Assembly: GCA_937990185.1 (NCBI GenBank)
Contig: CALKBI010000006.1
Location: 62,001 to 126,000 of the forward strand
DNA: 64,000 nt
Reading direction: 5' to 3'
Source: an uncultured Neomegalonema sp.
GTDB taxonomy: Bacteria > Pseudomonadota > Alphaproteobacteria > Rhodobacterales > Rhodobacteraceae
Numbering within the stretch: position 1 is the first letter of the stretch; each line of letters starts with the position of its first letter. The notes under the pieces are model-generated. The model was not told the DNA's origin. It was given only the letters and a program-made list of their open reading frames with translations, and made no database searches. Positions 15,613 through 24,102 of this stretch are shown here, in pieces. Made by a program: the position numbers and the translations under genes.

Positions 15613-15695
15613 GACACCGCTCCTGCTTGTTGGGGGCAATCCCCAAAAGTTTAAAAAAATGTGCGCTATGCCTTGAGATTAAGCGCGGAAACGGG

Positions 15696-15724
15696 CTTAT
15701 AGGCGCTGTATTTGATCACGTCAA
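15696..15724 (-). promoter_or_regulatory. sigma-70-type promoter for rpmH-rnpA-yidD-yidC
   Basis: Read on the minus strand, TTGACG (15724-15719) and TATAAG (15701-15696) are separated by exactly 17 bases. The -10 element ends 84 bases before the rpmH GTG. This is the best vegetative promoter match I saw by eye in the window. Confidence 0.7.
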
Positions 15725-15747
15725 CGCTACGAATAAAGTTCTTTATA

Positions 15748-15763
15748 ATTGAAATGTTTCAAT
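15748..15763. repeat. 16-base palindrome between rpmH and the TVP38 gene
   Basis: ATTGAAA-TG-TTTCAAT is a perfect inverted repeat with a two-base centre. It sits 24 bases behind the -35 element of the rpmH promoter and about 110 bases ahead of the divergent membrane protein gene, so it could be an operator for either. No regulator is known to me. Confidence 0.4.
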
Positions 15764-15873
15764 AGCTACTAGCCATGTCACGACCACTCAATCCGCTGTG
15801 ATATGGGTCACTCTGAAAACCTATGTGCGTAATATGGAATGGACTACCGAACTCGGTGGGAAGGATTAACCGT

Positions 15874-16647
15874 ATGGCGGAAAAAGATAACATGACTGAT
15901 ACGACGTCTTCACATTCGTCAAACGAAGCGAAAATTATTACACGGTTTTTACCATTAATAATTATCGGCACTGGCGCTATTCTGGGTTTTATTTTTTTAC
16001 GTCAGTACCTTTCATTCGATGTGCTGAAGGAAAACCGTGAAGCTTTATTGGCGTGGCGTGATGAAAATTATTTCCTAACCGCAGCGACATATGTATTTGC
16101 TTACGTGCTGTTGGTGGCTTTTTCTATCCCTGGCGCTGCTATAATGACGCTGACGGGTGGATTTCTATTTGGTTTAGTCCCGGGGACTCTGCTTACTGTT
16201 TTCGGTGCGACTGTCGGAGCCTCATGTATCTTTATCGCTGCGAAGACCAGCTTAGGTGCGTCTCTTAAAGAGCGGGCCGGGCCTTGGATGGATAAATTTG
16301 AGAAAAGCTTTCAGGAAAACGAGATCAGCTTTTTATTCTTGTTGAGATTGGTTCCTGCTCTGCCATTCTTCATTGCTAATTTGTTGCCCGCGTTTTTTGG
16401 CGTAAAGCTCGTCACATATATCTGGACGACTTTTTTTGGAATTTTGCCGGGGACGGCCGTGTACACCTCCATTGGTACTGGGTTAGGGGAAGTCTTCGCA
16501 AAAGGTGAGGATCTATCTTTGAATGTATTTTCTGACCCCGCAGTGTGGGGGCCTTTTGTTGGTTTGATTGCCCTCGCGATTTTGCCGATTATTATTAAGA
16601 AGATCCGGGGCAAGCCTGTGATCAGCGGAGATGCTCCGAATGAGTAA
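15874..16647 (+). CDS. TVP38/TMEM64 (DedA/VTT superfamily) membrane protein
   Basis: I chose the ATG at 15874 (MAEKDNMTD), which has aagga eight bases upstream; the frame itself opens at 15823. The protein is about 257 aa. After a polar N-terminus there are membrane segments at roughly 25-45, 65-90, 95-120, 155-180, 185-205 and 220-240. The VTT core is visible as IPGAAIMTLTGGFLFGLVPGTLLTVFGATVGA and LRLVPALPFFIANLLPAFFGV, broken here by domain position. Its end overlaps the start of a MerA-like flavoprotein gene. The same two domains occur next to each other or fused in other proteobacteria, suggesting one membrane-associated redox or transport system. Confidence 0.82.
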   Translation: MAEKDNMTDTTSSHSSNEAKIITRFLPLIIIGTGAILGFIFLRQYLSFDVLKENREALLAWRDENYFLTAATYVFAYVLLVAFSIPGAAIMTLTGGFLFGLVPGTLLTVFGATVGASCIFIAAKTSLGASLKERAGPWMDKFEKSFQENEISFLFLLRLVPALPFFIANLLPAFFGVKLVTYIWTTFFGILPGTAVYTSIGTGLGEVFAKGEDLSLNVFSDPAVWGPFVGLIALAILPIIIKKIRGKPVISGDAPNE

Positions 16648-18058
16648 AGAATTAAACGTAGACCTGTGCGTTATTGGCGCAGGTTCGGGCGGACTTTCTG
16701 TTGCGGCTGGTGCGGTGCAAATGGGCGCATCAGTTGTTCTAATAGAAAAAGCGGAGATGGGTGGAGATTGCCTGAATCATGGCTGTGTTCCCTCGAAAGC
16801 TTTGTTGGCTGCTGCCAAATCGGCACATGCCCATCGCTCAGGCGTTAAATTTGGCGTTGCAGCCCATGAACCGACCGTCGATTTTGCTGCGGTCAATGCC
16901 CATGTGAAAGGCGTCATCGCTGGCATTGCGCCACATGATAGCCAAGAACGATTTGAAGGACTTGGCTGTACCGTCATCCGCGATGGGGCAAAATTTGTTG
17001 GCCCCACAACGGTCGAGGCAGGTGGCTATAAAATTGAAGCACGCCGCGTAATTATCTCGACCGGCTCATCACCTTTTGTCCCGCCAATCGACGGTTTGGA
17101 GGACACGCCTTACTTCACGAACGAAACGATATTTAGCAATACAGAACTTCCAGAGCGTTTGATTGTTGTCGGTGGTGGTCCCATTGGTATGGAGATGGCT
17201 CAGGCTCATCGTCGATTAGGATCTGATGTCGTTGTCCTTGAAGGCGCAAAAGCACTCGGGAAAGACGATCCTGAGCTTACTTCTATTGCGCTGGAGAACT
17301 TGCGGGCCGAAGGTTTGGATATTCGTGAAGGGGCGCTGGCTGAGCGCGTCTCGCACGAAGGCGGGAAAATTCAAGTTCACCTAAAGGGAGGCGAGATCGT
17401 CGAGGGTACGCATCTCTTGATGGCGGTTGGACGTAAAGCGAATGTCGAAGGTCTCGATCTTGAAAAAGCGGGCGTAACATATTCGAGGCGAGGCATTGAT
17501 GTTGGGGCAAACCTGAAAACCTCCAATAAGAAAGTTTATGCAATAGGAGACGTGACGGGGGGGCTCCAATTTACGCATGTTGCCGGATATCATGCAGGTG
17601 TCGTAATACGCAGTGCGCTTTTTAAGATGTTTTGGGCGAAAGCAAGCACAGCCCATATCCCTTGGGTCACATACGTTGATCCAGAGATAGCGCATGTTGG
17701 AATGACAGAGCAGCAAGCAAAAAAGAAATTTGGGATGGGAGTTTCGGTTCTTCGCTTTGAAGCGAATGAAACTGACCGTGCGCAAGCAGAGCGTACAGGA
17801 AAGGGGCTGATCAAAGTTGTCCTAAAGGGATCGCGCATTGTAGGCGCATCAATTGTAGGCAAAGGCGCTGGCGAGATGATTCACTTGTGGGCTTTTGCTA
17901 TTGCAAACAAGCAGAAAATAGGTGCTATGGCGGGTTATGTTGCCCCTTATCCAACGCTCGGTGAAGCGAGCAAGCGAGTTGCTGGAAGCCATTATACACC
18001 TAAGTTATTTAGTGATCGAACAAGGAAGATTGTCCGGTTCCTATCGAAATTCGGCTAA
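16640..18058 (+). CDS. MerA-like FAD-dependent pyridine nucleotide-disulfide oxidoreductase
   Basis: The start at 16640 (MSKELNVDLCVIG) has ggag upstream and overlaps the TVP38 gene by eight bases. The 472-aa protein has an FAD-binding GAGSGG near residue 14, the redox-active disulfide GGDCLNHGCVPSK near 44-56, an NAD(P)H domain with VVGGGPIGMEMA, the second FAD motif VYAIGDVTGG, and a C-terminal dimer domain. The C-terminus reads YPTLGE instead of the His-Pro-Thr of lipoamide dehydrogenase. No terminal Cys pair or HMA domain of true mercuric reductase is present. The substrate is unknown; coupling with the TVP38 protein is the main clue. Confidence 0.85.
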   Translation: MSKELNVDLCVIGAGSGGLSVAAGAVQMGASVVLIEKAEMGGDCLNHGCVPSKALLAAAKSAHAHRSGVKFGVAAHEPTVDFAAVNAHVKGVIAGIAPHDSQERFEGLGCTVIRDGAKFVGPTTVEAGGYKIEARRVIISTGSSPFVPPIDGLEDTPYFTNETIFSNTELPERLIVVGGGPIGMEMAQAHRRLGSDVVVLEGAKALGKDDPELTSIALENLRAEGLDIREGALAERVSHEGGKIQVHLKGGEIVEGTHLLMAVGRKANVEGLDLEKAGVTYSRRGIDVGANLKTSNKKVYAIGDVTGGLQFTHVAGYHAGVVIRSALFKMFWAKASTAHIPWVTYVDPEIAHVGMTEQQAKKKFGMGVSVLRFEANETDRAQAERTGKGLIKVVLKGSRIVGASIVGKGAGEMIHLWAFAIANKQKIGAMAGYVAPYPTLGEASKRVAGSHYTPKLFSDRTRKIVRFLSKFG

Positions 18059-18081
18059 AATAATGGGGAGGGCTTAGCATA

Positions 18082-19479
18082 ATGCAGATTTTGCGAAGTC
18101 TTTCCGGACGCTTGTTATTCTTGACGGTAATTTTCGTAATGCTTGCGGAGGTGTTTATTTTTGCTCCGTCGTTAGCAAGATTCCGTGTTGATTATCTTCA
18201 AGAACGGCTTGCAGCATCGAATATCGTAACCATCGCCCGTCTAGGGCAAGAGGGTCCGATTGACCGCGAGAATGAGATGTCTTTGCTGAAAAGCGCTGAA
18301 GTCCGTTCTATCGCTGTGCAGCGTGGCGGAGCGCGATTGCCCATTTTGAGGGGGAATTGGGCTGATCCCATCACGATGAATTTCGAGCTTGATGAATCCT
18401 CGGTCGTCAATGAGCTTTGGGAAGCCTTTGCCGTTTTATTTCGCAATGACCCAACGCTAGTGGTTCGGGTGATTGGCTCTCCAGATGCGACGCGAAATCC
18501 TGTGGGCGATAAGATTGAAATCACGCTACGCGAAAAACAGCTTCGCGATGCAATGATTTCATTTGGTTTGCGGGTTCTTGCGGTGTCTCTGATTATCTCG
18601 CTTCTGACTGCTGTGCTTGTTTATGTCAGTCTGAACCGATGGTTGGTCAAACCAATCCGAAAACTCACAACCAATATGGTCGAGTTCCGAAAAGCCCCTG
18701 AAGGTGCTTTGATCATTTCTCCCGACACTGGAAGGGATGAAATTTCAGAAGCGCAAGTCGAACTTGCCGCGATGCAAACTGAGCTGCGTACTTCATTGAA
18801 GCAAAAAACGAGATTAGCTGGTCTCGGTGAAGCTGTTGCGAAGATTAACCACGACCTTCGCAATATTCTGGCGGCTGCCCAGATTCTAACGGATAGGTTG
18901 GAAACGAGTGCGGATCCTATGGTTGCGAAGACCGCTCCCAAATTGCTTCGCTCCCTCGATAGAGCGACGGCATTGTGTGAACGAACCTTGGAGTTCGGAC
19001 GAGCTGAAGAGTTGGAGCCGGTGAGACGGCGTGTCATGCTTCCGGCATTTCTTGAAGAAGTTCGTGACCAGTTATTGCTGGCCCATATTGAAAAAGTAAA
19101 AGTAGAGCTGGATACGACGGACGAGACATACGTCGAAGGGGACCCGGATCAACTATATCGCATTGTCTATAACTTGAGCCGAAATGCTGCGCAGGCTCTA
19201 GAGGCTACGAGCAATGGTGGCACGATTACATTGGTTGGCCGCCGACTCGACGGTTTGGCTGAGATCGACGTAATTGACGATGGCCCAGGAATACCAACCA
19301 TTGCGCGCGAAAATCTATTCAAAGCCTTCAAGGGAAGCGCCCGAAAAGGTGGCAGTGGCCTTGGTCTCGCGATTGCCCAAGAATTAGCCCGAGGCCATGG
19401 TGGTGAGGTCCGGTTGGTGGACAGTACGACGGATGGAACATGCTTTCGGATCTCCATCCCCGATACGGCGAGTGTATAG
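18082..19479 (+). CDS. membrane sensor histidine kinase without adjacent response regulator
   Basis: The 465-aa protein has a first membrane helix at about 10-32, a periplasmic sensor region of about 125 residues, a second helix near 158-182, a HAMP linker, and a dimerisation helix with the phosphoacceptor His257 in NHDLRN. The ATPase domain carries the N box NLSRNAAQAL, DDGPGIP, a GSARKGGSGLGLAI G box, and ends near residue 460. The gene follows the MerA-like flavoprotein by 23 bases and may share its transcript. No regulator gene is adjacent, so its partner is elsewhere. The signal is unknown. Confidence 0.88.
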   Translation: MQILRSLSGRLLFLTVIFVMLAEVFIFAPSLARFRVDYLQERLAASNIVTIARLGQEGPIDRENEMSLLKSAEVRSIAVQRGGARLPILRGNWADPITMNFELDESSVVNELWEAFAVLFRNDPTLVVRVIGSPDATRNPVGDKIEITLREKQLRDAMISFGLRVLAVSLIISLLTAVLVYVSLNRWLVKPIRKLTTNMVEFRKAPEGALIISPDTGRDEISEAQVELAAMQTELRTSLKQKTRLAGLGEAVAKINHDLRNILAAAQILTDRLETSADPMVAKTAPKLLRSLDRATALCERTLEFGRAEELEPVRRRVMLPAFLEEVRDQLLLAHIEKVKVELDTTDETYVEGDPDQLYRIVYNLSRNAAQALEATSNGGTITLVGRRLDGLAEIDVIDDGPGIPTIARENLFKAFKGSARKGGSGLGLAIAQELARGHGGEVRLVDSTTDGTCFRISIPDTASV

Positions 19480-20489
19480 TGCTTCCGCAGCCGGGTGTTA
19501 GAAACAGCCTGACTGACGTATCGAGACTGCTTGTTGGTAATGCTGAAGACGCATCCGTTCGAACAGGTGTTACTGTTGTTGGCTTTGATAAAGCGATGCG
19601 TTGCGTTGTTGATGTCAGGGGTGGGGGGCCCGCAACGCGAGAAACCAATGCTGTTGGAAGCGATGCAACACTCGGTGTTGCACATGCGATTACGCTATCG
19701 GGTGGGTCGGTTTTTGGACTTGCCGCAGCCGATAAAATTGCGTCGATATTATCATCCCGAAAAATCGGGGTAGCTTTGACGCAAGATACGCCAACAGTTC
19801 CAATTGTCCCGGCAGCCTCATTGTATGATTTGAATAATGGCGGTGATAAAAATTGGGGTGAAGCACCGCCTTATCGTGCGCTTGTGCGTGAAGCTTTTTC
19901 GAATCTCTCGGCGGACTTTAGTGTCGGATCTTTTGGTGCAGGGTATGGAGCTATTGCTGGACGTTATCTCGGCGGGCTTGGCAGTGCATCATTGAATATG
20001 GGTGATGATGGGGTGGTCGCCTCTTTGATCGCTGTTAATTCAATTGGTTCGCCAGTGATGCCGCAAGGCGATTGTTTTTGGTCTTGGCCGTTCGAATTTG
20101 AAAATGAATTTGGCGGATTAAAGCCATCACCTAATGCTGCGGTTCGTGAGCCTCTTCCGAGTGATATTAAAGGAAGGGTGTTGCCCGGACAGGCGACATG
20201 TATTGGGGTCGTCGCAACTTCAATGCCGTTGGATAGGGCATCGCTTATGCGGGTGGCGATTATGTCGCAAGACGGCCTTGCCAGAGCCATTCGGCCCAGC
20301 CATGCGCCTTTTGACGGGGATACGATCTTCGCGATTTGCCCAGATGAAGATGCGATAGCAACACCTGACGATGTTATGCGGATAGGATCTGCCGCCGCCG
20401 ATTGCGTCGCGCGCGCTGTAGCCCGGGGTGTTTGGTCGGCAACAGCGTCTACGGAAACCGCAACTGCTTTCAGTGCACTGCAGAGTTAG
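19440..20489 (+). CDS. P1 family peptidase (DmpA/BapA-type N-terminal nucleophile hydrolase)
   Basis: The 349-aa frame opens at ATG 19440 inside the kinase gene. An alternative GTG at 19479 overlaps the kinase stop by one base and would give 336 aa; I cannot decide between them. Family blocks are NSLTDVSRLLVG near the N-terminus, TLSGGSVFGLAAADK, and GQATCIGVVATSMPL. By alignment with DmpA, the self-cleavage nucleophile is Thr253 (numbered from 19440). The residue after it is Cys rather than the usual Thr or Ile. These enzymes release N-terminal amino acids or beta-amino acids from short peptides. There is no signal peptide, so it is cytoplasmic. Confidence 0.85.
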   Translation: MLSDLHPRYGECIVLPQPGVRNSLTDVSRLLVGNAEDASVRTGVTVVGFDKAMRCVVDVRGGGPATRETNAVGSDATLGVAHAITLSGGSVFGLAAADKIASILSSRKIGVALTQDTPTVPIVPAASLYDLNNGGDKNWGEAPPYRALVREAFSNLSADFSVGSFGAGYGAIAGRYLGGLGSASLNMGDDGVVASLIAVNSIGSPVMPQGDCFWSWPFEFENEFGGLKPSPNAAVREPLPSDIKGRVLPGQATCIGVVATSMPLDRASLMRVAIMSQDGLARAIRPSHAPFDGDTIFAICPDEDAIATPDDVMRIGSAAADCVARAVARGVWSATASTETATAFSALQS

Positions 20490-20582
20490 AGCGCGATATA
20501 TTGAAACTGATGCTCGGGCTTCCGTTTCGGACTTTCTATGCCTATAAAACATGAAATTTACTGATTAAACGCGAGGTGACGC

Positions 20583-21332
20583 ATGGCCGGTCATTCCAAA
20601 TGGGCCAATATTCAGCACCGAAAAGGTCGCCAGGATAAACTCCGCTCGAAGCTGTTTTCGAAGCTGTCTAAAGAAATCACTGTTGCGGCGAAGATGGGCG
20701 ACCCTGACCCGGATAAAAACCCACGTCTGCGTTTAGCTGTTCGTGAGGCCAAATCTCAATCGATGCCGAAAGATAATATTGATCGTGCGATTAAGAAATC
20801 TCAGGCAGGCGAGGGCGATGATTACGAAGAAATTCGTTATGAGGGTTATGGTCCCGGCGGTGTGGCGATGATTGTCGAGGCGCTGACTGACAACCGCAAC
20901 CGCACAGCTTCGACAGTTCGGTCAACCTTTTCGAAAAGTGGCGGCAACCTTGGTGAAACTGGCTCCGTTGGTTTCATGTTTGATCGGGTTGGGCAGATTC
21001 TCTACCCGACGACGGCAGGCGATGCTGATGCAGTTTTTGAAGCAGCGATTGAAGCTGGCGCAGAAGACGTCGAAAGCGATGAAGAAGGCGGTCACACGAT
21101 CTACTGTGCTGCGACTGACTTGAATGATGTATCTACAGCACTTGAAAGTGCTTTGGGTGAAGCCGAAAGTGCGAAGCTCGCTTGGCGTCCGCAAAACACT
21201 AACCCAGTTGATGTTGATCAAGCTAAGTCACTCATGAAACTGATTGATGCGTTGGAAGATGATGATGACGTCCAGAATGTCACGTCAAACGCTGAAATGT
21301 CCGATGAAGTGATTGCGGCGCTCGACGAGTAG
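20583..21332 (+). CDS. YebC/TACO1 family regulator
   Basis: The 249-aa protein begins [18 protein letters not shown], the invariant YebC opening, and contains [34 protein letters not shown], and the C-terminal block [14 protein letters not shown]. YebC/TACO1 proteins act in translation (relief of stalling at proline runs) and in some species as transcription regulators. Length is normal for the family. It is preceded by gaggtgac and followed by a weak hairpin. Confidence 0.95.
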   Translation: MAGHSKWANIQHRKGRQDKLRSKLFSKLSKEITVAAKMGDPDPDKNPRLRLAVREAKSQSMPKDNIDRAIKKSQAGEGDDYEEIRYEGYGPGGVAMIVEALTDNRNRTASTVRSTFSKSGGNLGETGSVGFMFDRVGQILYPTTAGDADAVFEAAIEAGAEDVESDEEGGHTIYCAATDLNDVSTALESALGEAESAKLAWRPQNTNPVDVDQAKSLMKLIDALEDDDDVQNVTSNAEMSDEVIAALDE

Positions 21333-21351
21333 AGCGCCCTTCTTGTTGCAG

Positions 21352-21388
21352 CGTCAGATTTTGGTCGGCAGCGATGAAAAGTCTGACG
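21352..21388. terminator. weak hairpin between convergent yebC and lipoprotein genes
   Basis: CGTCAGA (21352-21358) pairs with TCTGACG (21382-21388), and adjacent T and A runs extend the stem with one mismatch. There is no long T run behind it on either strand, so termination is only suggested by its position between two convergent genes. Confidence 0.35.
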
Positions 21389-21436
21389 TTTCAAGGCAAC
21401 TCAAAACGCCGTAGCTCTCGTTCTAACTTCGAAGTC

Positions 21437-21667
21437 TCAATAGATGTATTGGGAATTCGCAGTTGAGGGTGATGGCGTGTAAACTTGATTGTTATAGATT
21501 GGTTGCTGAACTGGTGCAGGCGAGGCAACAGGCTGAGTTCTGCGCTTAACGTCAGATGCTGCGTCCTCAATAACTTGACCACCGGCGGCAATGTCGCGGC
21601 CCACGCCTTCAACTGTGTTACAAGCCCCTAATGCTATCAAAAGCACTGCTGCTGTAAGTGATTTCAT
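21437..21667 (-). CDS. small entericidin-like lipoprotein
   Basis: The start is the ATG at 21667-21665, preceded by cggag; the upstream in-frame extension is unlikely. The 76-aa product has a lipoprotein signal (MKSLTAAVLLIALGACNTVE, lipidated Cys at residue 15) followed by GVGRDIAAGGQVIEDAASDV. That part resembles entericidin A/B family lipoproteins. A Pro/Gln/Tyr-rich tail follows, longer than in classical entericidins. It should be anchored in a cell-envelope membrane. Its function is not known. Confidence 0.75.
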   Translation of the reverse strand: MKSLTAAVLLIALGACNTVEGVGRDIAAGGQVIEDAASDVKRRTQPVASPAPVQQPIYNNQVYTPSPSTANSQYIY

Positions 21668-21715
21668 AACATACTCCGCGTGTTTGTGCATTCGCCCTGT
21701 ATAACCGCGCAATCC

Positions 21716-22735
21716 TCAAGACGGCGAAAGCCCACGTAACCTTTCGCTGCGGCGGCGCAGTAACTCTAAAGTCGCGAGTAAGATCACAGATAAGATAACA
21801 AGGATTGTGGCAACAGCCAAGATTGTTGGCGAAATTTGCTCCCGTATGCCCGAATACATCTGCCGTGGTATCGTTCGGTGTTCCGGCCCTGCGAGGAAAA
21901 GGACAGCCACGACCTCATCAAATGAGGTGATAAAGGCGAATAATCCGCCGGAAACGACGCCGGGTAGGATGAGCGGCATCTGGATTTTCCAGAATGTCTT
22001 AGCCGGTCCCGCGCCCATTGACGCTCCCGCACGAACAAGGCTTTTATCGAAACCGACCAAAGTTGCGGTCACTGTGATGATGACAAAAGGTGTTCCAAGG
22101 GCAGCGTGGGCGAGTATCACGCCAGCATATGTCTGAGCTAAAATCCACGAACTTGCGTCCGGGTTGCCGTTTAACCAGCTATCTGGATTAAAATTCGTTG
22201 AGTAAAAGTAGAACATACCTGCGGCAGTGACGACGAGCGGCACAATCAACGGAGAGATCAAGAGAGACATGATCGCGCCGCGTGCAGGCATTTCAGATCT
22301 CGACAAACCGATCGCAGCAAGCGTGCCTAACGTCACGGCAATCATTGTCGCGAAAAAGCCGATGAAAAAGCTGTTCCGCATGGCGCGTATCCACTGCGCG
22401 TTTTCCCATGCGTCGGTATAGAAACTCGGCGGTGCAGTATGGAACGGGCTTAGCGCTTTCCAGAACCAATCCCAAAAAACTCCCCAGTTATTTGGCTGTG
22501 TCGGATCGCTCATACCGTTGACGAGAATGTCTTTGTACCAACGGGTAGAGTAGGCCTCGCTCTCGAAACCGAGCATCCCGTCTGTAAAGCTAAAATACGG
22601 TTCAGCGTTAAAGCTGAGAGGGGCGATGATCAGGATTGGCGTGATCAAAAAGATGAAGATCAACGCGCAAATGAATAAGAACGTGTAGTGCCAAATGCGT
22701 TGGCCGGTCGTGGTGTATGGGGGCAAGGATGACAT
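21716..22735 (-). CDS. polyamine-type ABC transporter permease (PotC position)
   Basis: The 339-aa inner-membrane protein has an N-terminal helix (about 12-35), a periplasmic insertion, and then the MetI-like permease core. The EAA loop reads RAGASMGAGPAKTFWKIQMPLI near 235-256. It is the last gene of the four-gene operon (ATPase, binding protein, permease, permease), starting four bases after the preceding permease stop. It imports an organic cation or polyamine-like solute together with its partners; the solute is not determined. Confidence 0.88.
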   Translation of the reverse strand: MSSLPPYTTTGQRIWHYTFLFICALIFIFLITPILIIAPLSFNAEPYFSFTDGMLGFESEAYSTRWYKDILVNGMSDPTQPNNWGVFWDWFWKALSPFHTAPPSFYTDAWENAQWIRAMRNSFFIGFFATMIAVTLGTLAAIGLSRSEMPARGAIMSLLISPLIVPLVVTAAGMFYFYSTNFNPDSWLNGNPDASSWILAQTYAGVILAHAALGTPFVIITVTATLVGFDKSLVRAGASMGAGPAKTFWKIQMPLILPGVVSGGLFAFITSFDEVVAVLFLAGPEHRTIPRQMYSGIREQISPTILAVATILVILSVILLATLELLRRRSERLRGLSPS

Positions 22736-22739
22736 GGGC

Positions 22740-24038
22740 TTACCCTAACTTCATATTATCAATGCCGACGATCTTGTCGTAAAGCCAGTAGAGGATCAGC
22801 ACCAAAATTAGTAGAATTCCACCGAGCGCCGCCGCCAGCGACCAGTTCAGGGATTTCTGCATGTGATAGGCGATGAAGTTCGAGATGAGCTGTCCATCTT
22901 GTCCGCCAACGAGTGCGGGCGTGATGTAATAGCCGATGGCAAGAATAAACACGAGCAGGCCACCTGCGCCAATGCCCGGAATCGTAGCCGGAAAATATAC
23001 CCGCCAGAAAGCGGTCCAATTGGTTGCGCCGAGGCTCTTTGCTGCGCGGACATGGCTTGGTGGAATTGCTTTCATCACTGAATAAATCGGCAGAATCATA
23101 AAGGGCAGCAGGATGTGCGTCATCGCGATGATCGTGCCGGTCATATTGTAGATCAGACTAAAGCGTTGATCATCTGACGTTATTCCGATCCAAACGAAAA
23201 TATCATTTAAGACACCAGCACTTTGCAACATTGCAATCCAGGCTGTTGTCCTTACTAGCAGAGATGTCCAAAACGGAAGTAGGACCAAAATCATCAACAG
23301 ATTTGCCTGCCGTGCAGGAAGGTGCGACAGCAAATATGCGACTGGAAATCCGAGCAGAACGCAGGCCAGCATTACGCCGCCTGATACCAAAATAGTTTTT
23401 ACAAACAGCGAAACATAAATCTGCCGGTCTTCGGGTTGATCTGCGAAGCTACCATCGGCGAGATACTTCTTGTCTACGGCGGCTGCATAATACGCGGGCG
23501 TAATCGTTTTTGAAGCGATCTTCATCGCTTTCCAATAGGCGGGGTCTTTCCATTTCTTATCGACTTTATAAAGTTCTGCGAGAAATGGCGCCTCCATTTT
23601 AGGTGCTTTACGCGTCGTCTTTTTGAAGAGCGAAATCGCACCTGAGACCTCGCGGTTTACCCTTGTACCAACTTTTGTTGGGAGGGATCGGCTGATCTCT
23701 TTGGCGCTTATCAGGTCCATGACAACGGCAGCGGCCATCTCTTCAGTGGGTTCGCTGTTTGAGTCCCATTCGCGCAGCACCGAGGTTGTTTCGGGCATAA
23801 TTGACGAAAAAGTATTATCTTTAACGCCCTGAACCAAAAGCAATAGAATTGGGATGGCGAAGCTGGCTAAAATAAATAGCAGCAGCGGCGCAACCAAAAG
23901 AAATGCGCGGCGGCGGCTAACGGCCAAGGCTTGGCGAAGTTTCTTTTTTAAAGGAGTTCCGTCCGCAGCGAGCAATGCGCCGGACGCATCGGTAAGGCTG
24001 CCCCGTGTTGTGTCAGGCTGATAACTTACATCTGTCAT
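22740..24038 (-). CDS. polyamine-type ABC transporter permease (PotB position) with large periplasmic insertion
   Basis: I place the start at the ATG at 24038 (MTDVSYQPD). The open frame reaches back to a TTG inside the hairpin at 24070-24092, which is unlikely. The protein is 432 aa. After a polar N-terminus and one helix (about 48-70) there is an insertion of some 125 residues before the permease core. The core contains HVRAAKSLGATNWTAFWRVY, the EAA motif. Family members of about 280 aa lack such an insertion. It lies in the cluster with the ATPase and solute-binding protein. Confidence 0.86.
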   Translation of the reverse strand: MTDVSYQPDTTRGSLTDASGALLAADGTPLKKKLRQALAVSRRRAFLLVAPLLLFILASFAIPILLLLVQGVKDNTFSSIMPETTSVLREWDSNSEPTEEMAAAVVMDLISAKEISRSLPTKVGTRVNREVSGAISLFKKTTRKAPKMEAPFLAELYKVDKKWKDPAYWKAMKIASKTITPAYYAAAVDKKYLADGSFADQPEDRQIYVSLFVKTILVSGGVMLACVLLGFPVAYLLSHLPARQANLLMILVLLPFWTSLLVRTTAWIAMLQSAGVLNDIFVWIGITSDDQRFSLIYNMTGTIIAMTHILLPFMILPIYSVMKAIPPSHVRAAKSLGATNWTAFWRVYFPATIPGIGAGGLLVFILAIGYYITPALVGGQDGQLISNFIAYHMQKSLNWSLAAALGGILLILVLILYWLYDKIVGIDNMKLG

Positions 24039-24069
24039 GGGGGGCTGTGCCAAAATAGAGAAAAGAATT

Positions 24070-24092
24070 GGCCGCCCCAATTAGGGGCGGCC
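24070..24092 (-). terminator. hairpin between binding-protein and permease genes
   Basis: GGCCGCCCC and GGGGCGGCC form a perfect nine-base stem with a five-base loop. On the minus strand the stem is followed by a T-rich stretch (aattcttttc). It lies directly after the solute-binding protein stop, so it probably terminates or protects part of the transcript and lowers permease expression relative to the binding protein. Confidence 0.7.
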
Positions 24093-24102
24093 TCGTGTCA
24101 GA

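Noticed and set aside
16640-18058. Mercuric reductase
   Set aside because: There is no C-terminal Cys pair, no HMA domain and no mer genes nearby.
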